Shown here in pieces: positions 1-10,513 of a DNA stretch of 64,000 bases (position 1 is its first letter; every line of letters starts with the position of its first letter). The position numbers and the translations under genes were made by a program. This stretch comes from Microcoleus sp. bin38.metabat.b11b12b14.051. Lineage in GTDB: Bacteria; Cyanobacteriota; Cyanobacteriia; Cyanobacteriales; Microcoleaceae. The stretch covers positions 1 to 64,000 of the forward strand of contig NZ_JAAFKD010000019.1 in assembly GCF_013299165.1 (NCBI RefSeq), written 5' to 3'. The notes beneath the pieces were generated by a model. It was given only the letters and a program-made list of their open reading frames with translations, was not told the DNA's origin and searched no databases.

Positions 1-128
1 TTATAACATCCGTTTTGGATTGTATCCTTAAAAAGGATGAAGATATCAAGGAGCGGAATGAAGCGAAAGTTTCACGTTCCGTTCTGAAGGAGAGGTAGGG
101 GTAGTGATGCCCCTATCGACTCTACCAG

Positions 129-217
129 ACCCTCCTAGGGGTAAAACACTTCTGGAAAAATAAGCTCTCTTGTTTGCTTCGTTCCTCTCTTCGGACAATA
201 TTAAGTAAACCGTATTG
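129..217 (-). repeat. Relic of the CAATACGG miniature element
   Basis: The right end reads TTAAGTAAACCGTATTG and the interior has CCTCCTAGGGGTAAAACAC and TTGCTTCGTTCCTC. Both match, in inverse orientation, the intact 103-bp element at 48499-48601. The other terminal repeat is no longer recognisable, so this is a truncated or decayed copy. Confidence 0.7.
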
Positions 218-352
218 ATTTATACCATCTATCAAGAAGCTGGTTACAAAATAATTAGTTTGCTTGTTTTCTCAAGGATTATGTAATACCAATTTAAAAA
301 AATATTGCTACAATAATTGATACTGAGAAAAGTTTGCTCAAATATTATCGAT

Positions 353-409
353 GGTGCGTCGCTAGCTAGATTTTTCGTGTGTTTTTGCGATCGCTCGTGG
401 CGACACACC
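353..409. repeat. GCGTCGC-type palindromic repeat
   Basis: GGTGCGTCGC opens the unit and GCGACACACC closes it, forming an imperfect inverted repeat. A degenerate second unit follows at 451-508. Related units occur at 48787-48842 and inside the 59578-60065 duplication. Confidence 0.6.
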
Positions 410-538
410 CTACGAATATTGTTGCATTAATTGTTCACGCTTGGTATAAGATGCGTCGTGATGAGATTGTCGGTTTTGCTTGAGGGATTATCGATGGTGA
501 TGCACCCTAAGAATAATTTTGCGTTCTAAAAATTGGTA

Positions 539-2200
539 TTACTTCCGAGTTACTAAAACCCAATCATCCGCTGTCTTGACTACCTGAGGATTCTCCAAGG
601 CTAGATGTTTAAGCACAGGTTTTTCCAACAGAAAATAAGGTTGCGGGAGAGATTGCCATTTCTGTTTCAGCGTTTCGCTGTCGGCGACAATAACTTGCCT
701 CTGGCTGTAAAAATTTAGCGACGGACGAGGTAATTTATGAGAGGTAAAGACTTCCTTGCCGGCTGGGGTTCCTTGGCGGACTATTTCGGCGATCGGCTTA
801 ACTGGATAATCCTCGGCGAGTTCCCAAACCCAGTTATCGGAAGCAACAAATACTAAGAGCGTGACGTAAGTTCCCCAAATTAAAACTAAAATAAACTGCC
901 GATCCTTGCGGTGCAATAATACGGCCGCCAGTGTCATTGTCAAAACTACAAACATTAGCATTAACTGCAAATCTCGCTGGGGCTGCACAATTTGTCCCCC
1001 AAACCTTACCCAGCCGCTGAAGTACGCACAACCGACGATAGCAACTACGGCTATTACTGCCAAAATAGCGGGATGAGGCAACAAAGATATAGCATTAAAA
1101 TGTTCTTCTACTTCATCTTTTATGGGTTCTTCCGGCAGCCACATTTGATCCCAAACTTCGGCGAGATAGCTGCCAACGGCGATCGCAAAAGCTGGATAAA
1201 CTGGCAAAACATACCAAGGTAATTTGGTATTCATCACAGAAATCGCCAGTAGATATACTCCAGTCCAAACTAATACTAATTTTGGCCCGGGAAAATTTCG
1301 ATTTTCCCAACTCAAACGCAGCCCTTGCAGGTAAAATAACTGCCAAGGCCAAGCTGATTCTAAAATTTTTAATAGATAATACCAGGGCGCGCCTTTGTGA
1401 TTCCCGACGGGCTCCCAAATGCGCCGGAAAGATTGGTTAACTAAATTAGCGTTGATGAAATCTTGGCCGTAGTGCAGCCATTGGGCAAAATACCATGCAG
1501 CTACTGGTAAAGTGCCGATCGCCAATCCGCCCCACAGATACCCAGAAGTCAGGAGTCGCGGGGTATCCCAAACCAGGAAAACAAAGCCGATCGTCCCCAG
1601 CAGCAGCCCCAACATCACGCCCTTAGTCAGGCAAATGAGTCCGAACCCAATCCCCGCCCCCAAAGCGTAGCGCAAATCGCGGCGCGATCGCAGCAAACAC
1701 CACATCGACGCCACCAAAAAACACAAAACTGCCCCGTCTAACATCGCCAAACGTCCGTGCCGCACTACCGGGAGCAGCGTCAGATACACCAGAGCCGAAA
1801 AAATGGCGATCGAGCGCTGCACAAACAACTCCCGCCCAATCGCGTAAAGCAGGGGCACCGAAGCAGCCGTCAGCATCGCCGGTACCAGCCTCGCCGTCAA
1901 TTCGCTGACACCGCCGGCGCGAAAACACAGCCCGATCAGCCAGTGTACCAGAGGTGGCTTGTTCAAATAGGGCATAGAGCCGATCGTCGGATACAACCAA
2001 TTTAAATTACCGCGCCAAATTTCCCGGCTTACCTGCGCCGCAATCCCTTCATCCCAATCCCGCAAAGCCACACCGCCCAGATTCAGCCCGAAAATCAGCA
2101 CCGCAGCCAACAACAAAGCCAGCATCCACAGTTTGTCTGTCAAGCTGTCATTGAAGCGAGTTTTGGATTGGCGCCCCGGGAATCGAAAGATGTTTGACAT
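539..2200 (-). CDS. Glycosyltransferase family 39 / ArnT-like membrane protein
   Basis: A 553-residue polytopic membrane protein. After one N-terminal membrane segment (about residues 24-45) comes the first-loop motif RDWDEG, with Asp50-Glu51 in the position of the catalytic acidic pair of GT-C enzymes (ArnT/PMT/GT39). About ten further hydrophobic segments follow, and then a soluble C-terminal region of about 100 residues ending in DDWVLVTRK. Family members transfer a sugar from a polyprenyl-phosphate donor to lipid A, protein or another envelope acceptor. The acceptor cannot be told from sequence. The gene stands alone, diverging from the 2258-3888 pair, and no clear Shine-Dalgarno sequence precedes the ATG. 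Confidence 0.88.
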   Translation of the reverse strand: MSNIFRFPGRQSKTRFNDSLTDKLWMLALLLAAVLIFGLNLGGVALRDWDEGIAAQVSREIWRGNLNWLYPTIGSMPYLNKPPLVHWLIGLCFRAGGVSELTARLVPAMLTAASVPLLYAIGRELFVQRSIAIFSALVYLTLLPVVRHGRLAMLDGAVLCFLVASMWCLLRSRRDLRYALGAGIGFGLICLTKGVMLGLLLGTIGFVFLVWDTPRLLTSGYLWGGLAIGTLPVAAWYFAQWLHYGQDFINANLVNQSFRRIWEPVGNHKGAPWYYLLKILESAWPWQLFYLQGLRLSWENRNFPGPKLVLVWTGVYLLAISVMNTKLPWYVLPVYPAFAIAVGSYLAEVWDQMWLPEEPIKDEVEEHFNAISLLPHPAILAVIAVVAIVGCAYFSGWVRFGGQIVQPQRDLQLMLMFVVLTMTLAAVLLHRKDRQFILVLIWGTYVTLLVFVASDNWVWELAEDYPVKPIAEIVRQGTPAGKEVFTSHKLPRPSLNFYSQRQVIVADSETLKQKWQSLPQPYFLLEKPVLKHLALENPQVVKTADDWVLVTRK

Positions 2201-2257
2201 AAAAAAGTATACAATTATAGATTTTTAATTGGCGATTGAAGAATTGAATAATTGGGG

Positions 2258-2395
2258 ATGACTTATGAATTAACGGTTTGGAGTACCGGGCTGGGGTTGG
2301 ATGCTGGGGGGAAACTGGTGTTAAGAGCTTTTTTAGCGTCCCAAACAGAAGGTAAACTTAGACAGCAGTTATTTGCGATCGGGGAAATGCCATGA
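2258..2395 (+). CDS. Small 45-residue ORF coupled to the next gene
   Basis: An ATG at 2258 opens a 45-codon frame starting MTYELTVWSTG and ending IGEMP. Its stop overlaps the start of the following gene in an ATGA arrangement at 2392-2395, which is typical of translational coupling. No family is recognised. The frame has ordinary codon use, includes a HIP1-like GCGATCGG, and has no membrane segment. It may be a true small protein or only a leader peptide. A related DNA stretch with GTACCGG and CTGG spacing recurs near 4166-4203, outside any frame. Confidence 0.5.
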   Translation: MTYELTVWSTGLGLDAGGKLVLRAFLASQTEGKLRQQLFAIGEMP

Positions 2396-3888
2396 ACTTG
2401 CCGGTAATCATAGATATTATAATTGGGTTAGTGTTTATCTACCTAACTTTAAGCTTGCTAGCTTCCGAAATTCAGGAACTGATTGCTACTGTTTTGCAGT
2501 GGCGCGCCGAACATTTAAAGAAATCGATCGAAGTGCTGATTTCAGGAGGTAGCGAAGGCGCCAAAGAACCGCTGCAACTACAGCGAGTCGCACAGTTGGC
2601 TAATTTGATTTACGCCAATCCGATCGTTAAAGATTTGAATCAGGGAGCGAAAGGGCTTTTATCCCAAGGATTCCGATCTGTCACCCACAAAATGGGTAAT
2701 TTTTACCGCCAAATAACTGGCACCAAGAATGTTTTTGGCAATAAATTAACCGCGCCTTCTTATATTCCGGCTGATTGTTTTGCGGCGAGCCTTTTGGACA
2801 CTTTAAAAGTTTCTAATTTGGCGCATTCTATATCTAAGAACCGATTGGAAAGATTTAAAGATTTACAATTAGCCCAAATTCAAGTGATTGGAGAAGGGCT
2901 GAATTTGCCGGAGTCTACTAAACCGATCATCGAGCAAGAATTTGGCTGGCTGACTGCGGAATTCAATCGAGTTGTAGAAGATTATAAAAACGATTTGGGT
3001 AGTTTGAACAACAGTTTGGATCGGATGTCGGAAAAGCTGGGGTTTTATATTAACGATTCTCAGGTTTACCTGCCGGAAACCGAGCAGGGGGGGAGAGAAT
3101 TTCAGCGACAGATGGCTTTTATTAAGGCGAGTTTTGACAGCGAATTTGAGCGGGCGGCGCTGCGGGCCCAACTGCAACCGAGTTTGAGCAATCTGTTAAA
3201 TACTGCTAGGAAAGTGAGAAAAACTCAGGATACGGTAGCAGAAATTATGGACGAAAAAGAGGACAGTCCGATTTACCAACAAATTCAAGAAACCTTGGAC
3301 ATTATGCCAGAATCTCTGAAACGCAGCCTTTCTATCTTAGCGCAGCGCGCTGAAACAGGCGGCGGAGATACTCAACAGCAGTTGGAGCGGTTTCAGAAAG
3401 AAGTTGAAATTTGGTTTGACCAATCGATGCAGCGCGCTTCAGGCGTTTACAAGCGGAACGCTAGAGGGGTGGCGATTTTGCTCGGTACTACGATCGCCCT
3501 GGCTGCTAACGCTGATACGATTAATATTATCAATCGGTTGTCGAAGGATTCGATGTTGCGATCGACTGTTAATTTGTACGCTAAGCAGTTGGTGGAAAAA
3601 AACGCTAACACTAAATTGGATAATTTAACCAATCTCACCAAAGTTCAAAATCAGGTCGATCGCGCTTTGGATAATGTAGCTCTACCTTTTGGCTGGGGCG
3701 AACCTAACAGGTTAGAGCTAGACTCCCAGGGAAAATTATTTTTGCCCGCTGCGATGGCAAAATTGTTAGGTTGGATTTTGAGCGGCGTAGCTATTTCTAT
3801 GGGAGCTAGTTTTTGGTTCGAGGCGCTCAACAAGATTATCAACATTCGCAATGCAGGGAAGAAACCGCCCTCTTCTACAGAATCTTGA
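2392..3888 (+). CDS. Conserved membrane protein of unknown function
   Basis: A 498-residue protein. It has an N-terminal membrane helix (about 5-28), a long charged helical middle (30-350), a second hydrophobic stretch around GVAILLGTTIALAANADT (about 355-375) and a C-terminal membrane helix (about 460-482) before a short polar tail. The motif KRNARGVAI followed by NADTINI is a conserved-looking signature, and I know similar uncharacterised bacterial proteins with it. No catalytic motif is seen. Overlap with the 45-residue ORF upstream suggests co-translation. The function is unknown. Confidence 0.85.
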   Translation: MNLPVIIDIIIGLVFIYLTLSLLASEIQELIATVLQWRAEHLKKSIEVLISGGSEGAKEPLQLQRVAQLANLIYANPIVKDLNQGAKGLLSQGFRSVTHKMGNFYRQITGTKNVFGNKLTAPSYIPADCFAASLLDTLKVSNLAHSISKNRLERFKDLQLAQIQVIGEGLNLPESTKPIIEQEFGWLTAEFNRVVEDYKNDLGSLNNSLDRMSEKLGFYINDSQVYLPETEQGGREFQRQMAFIKASFDSEFERAALRAQLQPSLSNLLNTARKVRKTQDTVAEIMDEKEDSPIYQQIQETLDIMPESLKRSLSILAQRAETGGGDTQQQLERFQKEVEIWFDQSMQRASGVYKRNARGVAILLGTTIALAANADTINIINRLSKDSMLRSTVNLYAKQLVEKNANTKLDNLTNLTKVQNQVDRALDNVALPFGWGEPNRLELDSQGKLFLPAAMAKLLGWILSGVAISMGASFWFEALNKIINIRNAGKKPPSSTES

Positions 3889-4444
3889 GCGTTGTGTGCG
3901 ATCCGCCCGATCGACCAACTGTCATATAGCCTTTCTCACATTAATTCGCGGATGAATCTTGACCTGAAAAGCTTGCTGCTGTAAGGGTTGTAGCATAATT
4001 TAGCATACCTCATCTTTCTGAGAAACGCTATACGATTTTTGATTTTAGATGGGAATGACCCCGCAAAAACGGATACTTGCTTGGATCTGGCAAAATTTTC
4101 GACTCAAGTTTCGCTTCCCAGATTCATTGGCGCGCTCAATCAAAAGTCAAAAATCGATTGACTGGCTAAGGGTTTGAAGTACCGGCTGGCGGTTGCATTC
4201 TGGTGTGAAGGTGCTGTCACCTACAGGATATTGTATCTATGGGTAATTACGGGCCAGCCAGCCGTTGGGGAAAATATAAAAAACATAAATTCCGTGCGAT
4301 CGCGGATGGCAGGGTCGCCAAAATAGGGGAAACTGATAAGTAGGTTAAATGGAAATCAGCAACACAAATTAGTTCCCTGCCAGTTTCCTGCGGTCTGACT
4401 CCCGGGGTGTATCTACCACTCAACACCCTTTTGGAGGAAGGAAT
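3889..4444. other. Intergenic region ending in the leader of a decayed DUF4347 gene
   Basis: No gene is apparent in this 556-bp gap. Near 4166-4203 there is a stretch resembling 2274-2312. The last 50 bases carry the leader hairpin shared with the DUF4347 gene at 5808. Confidence 0.5.
4401..4440 (+). promoter_or_regulatory. Leader hairpin with ATCTACCA loop, plus ribosome site
   Basis: GGGTGT (4405-4410) pairs with ACACCC (4423-4428) around a loop with ATCTACCA. GGAGG (4433-4437) follows directly as the ribosome-binding site for the ATG at 4445. The same layout precedes 5808, with different but still paired stem bases. Confidence 0.6.
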
Positions 4445-4771
4445 ATGTTCACTTCTTTGACAGAAACCAATCCCGCATCCAGAAGCTTTACGTTAAATGA
4501 CTCCAGCATCGATCGCTGTCTGTATTTTGTTGTCTCTCGAATTTTGGCGGCGGTTGCAGTAATTTTAGTCGAGTTCAAGTCTGATGGCATTGAGCAAGTG
4601 AGCTCTGCACTTCAAAAATACGCCTCTATCCTGAGAAAGATTGACAAAGTTTCCCGAATTTGTGGCAGGTGTTGGGACAATCTCGCACCCGAACACCCGC
4701 AATTGTTAAAATGGCAGAGTCTTGGCTGGCGACAACAGCGGATTCGGTTCGTGTTATGCCGATCGAGATAG
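4445..4771 (+). pseudogene. Decayed N-terminus of a DUF4347 protein
   Basis: The 108-codon frame keeps the signature of the DUF4347 start. VAVILVEFKSDGIEQVSSAL and QKYAS correspond to [18 protein letters not shown] and EKYAS in the intact protein at 5808. LLKWQSLGW resembles the [10 protein letters not shown] stretch. The conserved SHG and LYGCDVAAG motifs are lost, and no beta-helix or RTX part follows. Leader and ribosome site are still shared with 5808. I read this as a third, degenerated member of the local family. The divergence is high, so a reduced functional peptide cannot be fully excluded. Confidence 0.7.
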
Positions 4772-5553
4772 CGACACACTCAGCAACAGCCTCCAGCGCG
4801 ATCGATTGTTTGCTAATAAGGAGATCGATCTAATTGAGGGTGTGCAGCGTGCTGAAGGCAATAGAATCGAATACAATGGCGATCGGCCAAGGTTTGGCGA
4901 TCGGCATCAAGGATGCGATCGAGCTCGATAACAGAGCGATCGTCTCAACTGATCTAAATAATTGTCCTAACCTTTGTAGTCACGGCCCAATTCCTCAAAG
5001 TCCCCGGGCCGCTAGGAGAAACCACTCGATCGGGGCGATCGACGAGCAAACATTTAATACCAGACAGTTTTGAGTGTGAGTAACACCCACAAAACCAAGC
5101 GAGTATGAGTATTCTGGGGTATAACAAATCTCGCCCCTAGCTTCGGGAGCAGATTTCAAAGGATTTTAGATTTGAGAATTAAGACTGACTGAGGTCGATC
5201 GTAATTGCGATCGCGCCTGAAGCTGTAAGCTGTTCTACATTTAAATTGTGTATAAAAAATCTATCAAACAATGAGTGGTATGGCTTTGAGCAGCGTACCG
5301 AATATGTAATTTAAATGCGCGACAGCTTATTTTTTGTTGTGATTAGCTGAATTATTCACAACGTATTATATGACCTATTTTTCCATATCTGAAACAGAGT
5401 TGGAACACGGTAATGTCGTGTCCGTTTGCCTAAACTACGACACTAAAATCACAAATTATTTATCTAATTTATAGGGGTTCCCGAATAGTAAATCACCGAG
5501 CAACTATTCCTCCAGTCCTTTATTTTCAGGGAATTACAGCCCATATATCATAA

Positions 5554-5633
5554 AATAATCCGGTTGCAAAAAACTGGATTATTTTCAATATCTTTATAAA
5601 AGATATTGCTTATTATGCAGAAATATTGAAAAT
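5554..5633 (+). promoter_or_regulatory. Tandem AT-rich hairpins in the upstream region
   Basis: AATAATCCGGTT (5554-5565) pairs with AACTGGATTATT (5572-5583), with one G-T pair. Directly next to it ATTTTCAATA (5581-5590) pairs with TATTGAAAAT (5624-5633), enclosing an inner AATATCTT/AAGATATT stem. Without a strong T-run they look more like leader structure or a protein-binding site than a terminator. Confidence 0.45.
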
Positions 5634-5765
5634 AAAAACCATGAGCTACAATCACAAACAAGTGCAATCCGGAAAAAAAATCATCAAAAAAAATAATTTT
5701 AAATATTGCACTATTTCCGAAATAGGTGTTAAGATGTAACCAAATAACGCTGATGTGATTCCTCC

Positions 5766-5799
5766 AGGGCTGTATCTACCAATAACGCCCTTAATGGAG
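5766..5799 (+). promoter_or_regulatory. Leader hairpin with ATCTACCA loop, plus ribosome site
   Basis: AGGGC (5766-5770) pairs with GCCCT (5787-5791) around a loop with TGTATCTACCA. GGAG (5796-5799) lies 8 bases before the ATG at 5808. The stem bases differ from the copy at 4405-4428, yet pairing is kept, which suggests selection for an RNA hairpin next to the ribosome site. Confidence 0.6.
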
Positions 5800-5807
5800 A
5801 ATCAAAA

Positions 5808-8800
5808 ATGAGTTCTACCTTCGCTCAAACCAATTCACAATCTTCTTTGGAAAAACTGCCCCTACGTTCCTTAGTGTTCATTGATTCTGGGGTCAAAAAT
5901 TACGAGGGAATTGCAGCGGGAGTGCTGCCAGGACAGCAGGTCGTAATCCTCGACGGCACCAAAAACGGCATCGAACAAATCTCCTCTGAAATTGAAAAAT
6001 ACGCTTCTACCAACGGGGCGATCGACTCGGTTCACATTATTTCTCACGGCAGTTCTGGCAACCTGCAACTCGGCAATACCGCTCTAGGTTCAGATAACAT
6101 AGAGCAATACAAAGGTCAGTTGGAAAAGTGGCAGACTTCCCTGGCACCATCCGCAGACATTATGCTCTACGGCTGCGATGTAGCAGCAGGTACAGGCGCT
6201 AATTTCGTTGACAAGCTCAGCCAATTAACCGGCGCTGACGTTGCCGCATCCACCAACATTACTGGCAAAGACGGCGACTGGAACTTAGAATTTGCTAAGG
6301 GTCAAATAGAATCTCCCTTAGCCTTAAAACCGGACGTGATGGCAAATTACCAAGGTGATTTAGCTACTATCGTCGTCAGCAACAATAGCGATAGCGGCCC
6401 AGGCTCATTGAGGGCTGCGGTGGCATCTGCTGTAGCCGGGGATACAATTACCTTCGCTCCTGGTTTGGCTGGCCAAACAATCAGTCTGACTAGCGGTCAA
6501 ATCGACATTCCTGTTGGCAAAAACCTCACGATTGACGGCACCGCAGCAGCAGGTTTAACCATCAGTGGCAACAACGCATCCCGCGCCTTTTTTGTCAATG
6601 CAAACGTGGTGACTGCTACGAGTTTTGCCGTCAAAAATCTCTCTATTGCCAACGCTAAAACGACAGGGACAGGTGGCGCGATCGGCACAACCGATGAAGT
6701 AAATCTGACAGTAGACAACGTTCAGTTCAATAACAACGTTGCCGACAAGGGTGGTGGGGCAATCTTCGGAAATTTCAACAATACCCTGACTGTATCGAAC
6801 AGTAAATTCAACGGCAACATTGCCACCGCAGGTAATGATGAACGCGGTGCAGGTGCGATCGGCTTTTTGAGTTCCAAAGCTTTTACTGTCACCAACAGCG
6901 ACTTCACCAACAACAAGGGAATTAACGGTGGGGCAATTAACAGCCTTCAGGGCAAGTTAACAATTGACAACTCGCGATTCATCGGCAACGACACCACCGC
7001 AGCCGTTTACGCAACAGGCCAAGATAATCCCTTTTTAAGGGGTTTTGGTGGCGCAGTTTACACAGACAGAGCCAGTTCTCTAACTGAAGCTTCCGGGACA
7101 ATTAAGATTACCAATAGCGTATTTCAAGACAACAAAGGCCGAGGTGAAGGAGGTGCAGCTTATCTGTTCACAGGCAGCCAAGACAAGGTAATTTTGGAAA
7201 ACAGCACCTTCCAAAATAACGAAATTCTGGCGCTACCCAACGGTGGCAGCCCTGGAAACGGTGGTGCGGTAACAAATTTGAGCGACAGCACCAACCAGGG
7301 ATTGACCATTACCAACACCACCTTTGCCGGCAACAAAGCTGGCGAGCAAGGTGGCGGGCTGTGGATGAAAAATGCCCCTGCGACGATTACCAACAGTACG
7401 TTTTCTGGTAACTCGGTTCCTACTACTGTGGCTGATGGCTTCGGCAAACTCGGCGGTGCAATGACTCTTGGTGCGCCCACAACTATTGTCAACACGACGA
7501 TCGCCGATAATTACGCTGGCTGGATTGGTGGAGGTATCTTCGCCGCTGCCAATGATGTCACCCTCAAAAACACGATTTTTGCCAACAATACAGCGGGTAA
7601 CGGAGGAAACCCTTGGGGAATTAACCAACACACCACCGCCCAATACAGCGATCAAGGAGGAAATTTTCAGTGGCCGCTGACTGGCAGCGATACGAAGGTG
7701 ACGACAAGTGTGACGGTGGCAGATCCTTTACTTGGCCCTCTGCAAAACATCAACGGTGCTGTCGTCAGGCCCCTGCTGGTAGGAAGTCCGGCGATCGATA
7801 AAGGCGTTGACAGCGGGCTGGCTGCCGATCAGCGAGGCGTCACTCGCCCTCAAGACGGCGACACCATTCCCGGGGCGATCTTTGACAGCGGATCTTTTGA
7901 ATTCACCACTGCTGTCGTGCCGACTCCGACTCCGACTCCGGCGCCAACTCCAACCCCCGCACCGACTCCGACTCCCACACCGACTCCGGCGCCAACTCCC
8001 ACACCCGCGCCGACTCCGACTCCCACACCGACTCCGGCGCCAACTCCCACACCCGCACCGACTCCGACTCCGACTCCGACTCCGGCGCCAACCCCAACAC
8101 CCGCGCCGACTCCGACTCCCACACCGACTCCGGCGCCAACTCCAACACCCGCGCCGACTCCGACTCCGACTCCGACTCCGGCGCCAACTCCAACACCCGC
8201 GCCGACTCCGACTCCGACTCCGACTCCGGCGCCAACTCCAACACCCGCACCGACTCCGACTCCGACTCCAGTCGGCCCCACTCCCACACCGACGCCAGCG
8301 CCGACTCCGACGCCAGCGCCGACACCCACTCCCACACCGACTCCGGCGCCGACTCCGACACCCGCGCCGACACCCACTCCCACACCGACTCCGGCGCCGA
8401 CTCCGACACCCGCGCCGACACCCACTCCCACACCGACTCCGGCGCCGACTCCGACACCCGCGCCGACACCCACCCCGGTATCGGATGCTTGCGTGCTTGA
8501 TGGCCTCAACCCGCCGCAACTCGACCCTGCGACTATCACCCCCAACCCCGTCCAACAAACTTTAGACGGCAGCGACGCTAACAATTTGATTATGGGGGGC
8601 GCCATCAACGAGTCGATTAACGGACTTGCTGGTAACGACACTCTCTACGGGATGGGCGGCAATGACAACATTGACGGCGGTGCCGATAACGACTTGCTCT
8701 TCGGCAATGACGGCAACGATTTAATCAAAGGTGGTACTGGGAATGACACCATTTATGGTGGCAAGGGTAATGACACTGTTGTTGGCGACGATGGCAACGA

Positions 8801-9458
8801 CTGGTTGCTGGGAGATTTCGGCAAAGATACTGTTGCCGGCGGTATGGGCAACGACACCATTTTTGGCGGCAAAGATGACGATATTTTGCTCGGTGAAGAT
8901 GGCGACGACTATCTGTTAGGCAACTTAGGAAATGACACAATTAATGCTGGCAGCGGCAACGATATTGTGTTCGGTAATGAAGGTGCAGACTTGCTGTTTG
9001 GTGACGTAGGAAATGACACGCTTTACGGCGGCAAAGACAATGACAGTCTCGATGGCGGTATTGGCAACGATTTGCTGTTCGGCGGCAATGAAAACGATAT
9101 TCTCTGTGGCGACAGCGGCAACGATACCCTGTACGGTGGCAAAGGCAACGATTTCCTCACAGGCGGTGCTGGCAGCGATTTCCTCAGCGGCGATGTTGGG
9201 GACGATACTTTGACTGGCGGTTCGGGAAGTGATATATTCTTCCTCACTCAAAGTGCGGGTAGCGACATCATTACTGATTTCCGTAAGGGCGAGGATTTAA
9301 TTGGTTTGGCTCCCGGTTTGAGTTTCAATCAACTCAGCATTACGTCGGGCAACAATCAAACTTTGATTAGCGTGACGGGCACCAATCAATTGTTAGCTAA
9401 GCTTAACGGTACGCCCGGTACTCTCAGCGCTGGCGATTTCACTCAGGTAACAATCTAA
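5808..9458 (+). CDS. DUF4347 / beta-helix / Pro-Thr linker / RTX repeat protein
   Basis: A 1216-residue probable exported protein. Residues about 20-185 are DUF4347, with the SHG and [13 protein letters not shown] motifs. Residues about 187-690 form a right-handed beta-helix of the SLRAAV type, rich in NNTA and GGG repeats. Residues about 703-890 are an almost pure Pro-Thr-Ala linker. About 20 RTX-type GGxGNDxLxG nonapeptide repeats follow, and the C-terminus is [18 protein letters not shown] repeats bind calcium and usually go with type I secretion. No N-terminal signal peptide is seen, consistent with a C-terminal secretion signal. The role is unknown, perhaps adhesion or surface structure. 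It is a paralogue of the gene at 10514, and no transporter is encoded nearby. Confidence 0.92.
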   Translation: MSSTFAQTNSQSSLEKLPLRSLVFIDSGVKNYEGIAAGVLPGQQVVILDGTKNGIEQISSEIEKYASTNGAIDSVHIISHGSSGNLQLGNTALGSDNIEQYKGQLEKWQTSLAPSADIMLYGCDVAAGTGANFVDKLSQLTGADVAASTNITGKDGDWNLEFAKGQIESPLALKPDVMANYQGDLATIVVSNNSDSGPGSLRAAVASAVAGDTITFAPGLAGQTISLTSGQIDIPVGKNLTIDGTAAAGLTISGNNASRAFFVNANVVTATSFAVKNLSIANAKTTGTGGAIGTTDEVNLTVDNVQFNNNVADKGGGAIFGNFNNTLTVSNSKFNGNIATAGNDERGAGAIGFLSSKAFTVTNSDFTNNKGINGGAINSLQGKLTIDNSRFIGNDTTAAVYATGQDNPFLRGFGGAVYTDRASSLTEASGTIKITNSVFQDNKGRGEGGAAYLFTGSQDKVILENSTFQNNEILALPNGGSPGNGGAVTNLSDSTNQGLTITNTTFAGNKAGEQGGGLWMKNAPATITNSTFSGNSVPTTVADGFGKLGGAMTLGAPTTIVNTTIADNYAGWIGGGIFAAANDVTLKNTIFANNTAGNGGNPWGINQHTTAQYSDQGGNFQWPLTGSDTKVTTSVTVADPLLGPLQNINGAVVRPLLVGSPAIDKGVDSGLAADQRGVTRPQDGDTIPGAIFDSGSFEFTTAVVPTPTPTPAPTPTPAPTPTPTPTPAPTPTPAPTPTPTPTPAPTPTPAPTPTPTPTPAPTPTPAPTPTPTPTPAPTPTPAPTPTPTPTPAPTPTPAPTPTPTPTPAPTPTPAPTPTPTPVGPTPTPTPAPTPTPAPTPTPTPTPAPTPTPAPTPTPTPTPAPTPTPAPTPTPTPTPAPTPTPAPTPTPVSDACVLDGLNPPQLDPATITPNPVQQTLDGSDANNLIMGGAINESINGLAGNDTLYGMGGNDNIDGGADNDLLFGNDGNDLIKGGTGNDTIYGGKGNDTVVGDDGNDWLLGDFGKDTVAGGMGNDTIFGGKDDDILLGEDGDDYLLGNLGNDTINAGSGNDIVFGNEGADLLFGDVGNDTLYGGKDNDSLDGGIGNDLLFGGNENDILCGDSGNDTLYGGKGNDFLTGGAGSDFLSGDVGDDTLTGGSGSDIFFLTQSAGSDIITDFRKGEDLIGLAPGLSFNQLSITSGNNQTLISVTGTNQLLAKLNGTPGTLSAGDFTQVTI
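7917..8478 (+). repeat. Minisatellite coding for the Pro-Thr-Ala linker
   Basis: Tandem 42-bp units encode [14 protein letters not shown], with one VGP interruption near 8270. Synonymous variation (GACTCCG against GACTCCC) sorts the units into blocks, a sign of local duplication. Copy number is likely to vary between strains. Confidence 0.85.
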
Positions 9459-9512
9459 CTGCCTCGGGTAGGGTGTGCAACGCGCACCTTACTGCGGGCA
9501 AAACATTGGGTA

Positions 9513-9534
9513 GGTGCGCCCGCGCGGGCGCACC
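9513..9534. terminator. Perfect GC-rich palindrome after the RTX gene
   Basis: GGTGCGCCCGC followed by GCGGGCGCACC is a perfect 22-bp palindrome 54 bases beyond the stop codon. It could end transcription or be a REP-like unit. There is no following T-run, so the terminator reading is uncertain. Confidence 0.45.
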
Positions 9535-9852
9535 GCCCGAATAAAACACCATACGCGATTGATTGTTAAAACCGTCAAGAGATATCGAAGAAAGATGTGA
9601 AAAATAGACTCTCTTGTTTGCTTTCCTACGGAGCGCGTTCATGTATAGCGTTCCTCTCTTCAGACAAAAAACACTAACCCAAGTCTATTGGCATCAAACA
9701 AGCTTTCTCACCAACTAAATTTCCGAGCTCTGGCAAGTTTGGACATCGCAAAAACAGGTTACATTGACCCATCTTTGGCGCAATTATTCGGGTTCTAAGT
9801 CAGGCGAATGTATGGCGCGATAGCTAGAGCAATTTTTCGTAAGTCTGAGCTA

Positions 9853-9976
9853 ATATCATTTCCTATCGATTGCCATAATGAAACGGTTTTTAATCGACCA
9901 GAAAGTCCGCTCTCCGGTTGCGGACTGAAGTCCGCACTACGAACCTTTGATAGTGGGGGTAATCGATCGGACACGG
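9853..9976. repeat. Member of the TIR/GTTCGTAGTGCGG palindromic family
   Basis: The left end ATATCATTTCCTATCGATTG and right end AATCGATCGGACACGGGA match the terminal inverted repeats of the better copy at 56777-56911. The core has GCGGACTGAAGTCCGC and CACTACGAAC. Confidence 0.7.
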
Positions 9977-10513
9977 GAGCATTCTCTATTTTTTGAATTT
10001 ACTGTTAGTAATTCAAACAAATGTTTTAGGCGCTAAGTAGGTGAGTCAGGCGCGCAATACCAACCTCAACATAAAGGTGAAAACAGTAATTTTTATTTTT
10101 ATTAGATTATCTGCACTTAATACAAATAAAACTTACTGTTTTCACCGAAAGCTCGTGATAAATAAAATAGCTTTCGGATTTGACTGAGCAATACTTCGGA
10201 CAGTGCTTATCTGGTCGTATGAAAATGCAATTCCAGGACGCACTCGCGACAAGACTGAAACCGAGTTTCTGACTAGATTTATTGTCAAGCATCGCAAATT
10301 TTTCTCATAAACCTGGTTTTGAGACGAACGCTATGCGTAATCTTTGAAACTGTCCGAAGTGTTGACTGAGGTAAATAAACCAAAGTTTATCGTGAAGTCA
10401 AATTTCGGATGCCGCGCAATCTTTTATTCATGCTGCATCTGTCAATATCGAGATTTTAATATTTTCTAGGTGAATCTACCAGCAAATAGCAAACATTTTC
10501 CTAGGTATGCAAA

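Larger units (their letters stand above)
1..538. other. Intergenic region with degenerate repeats
   Basis: No credible gene is visible. The segment holds short hairpins (for example TAGGGG with CCCCTA near 98-117), a relic of the CAATACGG mobile element at 129-217, and two copies of a GCGTCGC-type palindromic element (353-409 and 451-508). It lies downstream of the glycosyltransferase gene that ends at 539 on the minus strand. Confidence 0.6.
4772..5807. other. Intergenic region upstream of the first DUF4347-RTX gene
   Basis: No intact gene. The first 250 bases are HIP1-rich and may be further remains of the decayed DUF4347 gene, but I could not align them with confidence. The part from about 5240 is AT-rich and probably carries the promoter of the 5808 gene, with hairpins at 5554-5633 and the leader hairpin at 5766-5791. 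Confidence 0.5.
9459..10513. other. Intergenic region between the two DUF4347-RTX genes
   Basis: No gene is supported. It holds a perfect 22-bp palindrome (9513-9534), a weak relic of the CAATACGG element (about 9600-9670), a member of the terminal-inverted-repeat GTTCGTAGTGCGG family (9853-9976), and AT-rich sequence leading to the next gene. ATCTACCA, the loop motif of the other leaders, occurs at 10474-10481. Confidence 0.55.

Noticed and set aside
7728-8641. Long open frames on the other strand and in other frames across the Pro-Thr linker (Arg/Ser-rich, Gly-Val-rich, Ser-Glu-rich)
   Set aside because: They are products of the low-complexity minisatellite read in other frames; the RTX protein frame explains the DNA.
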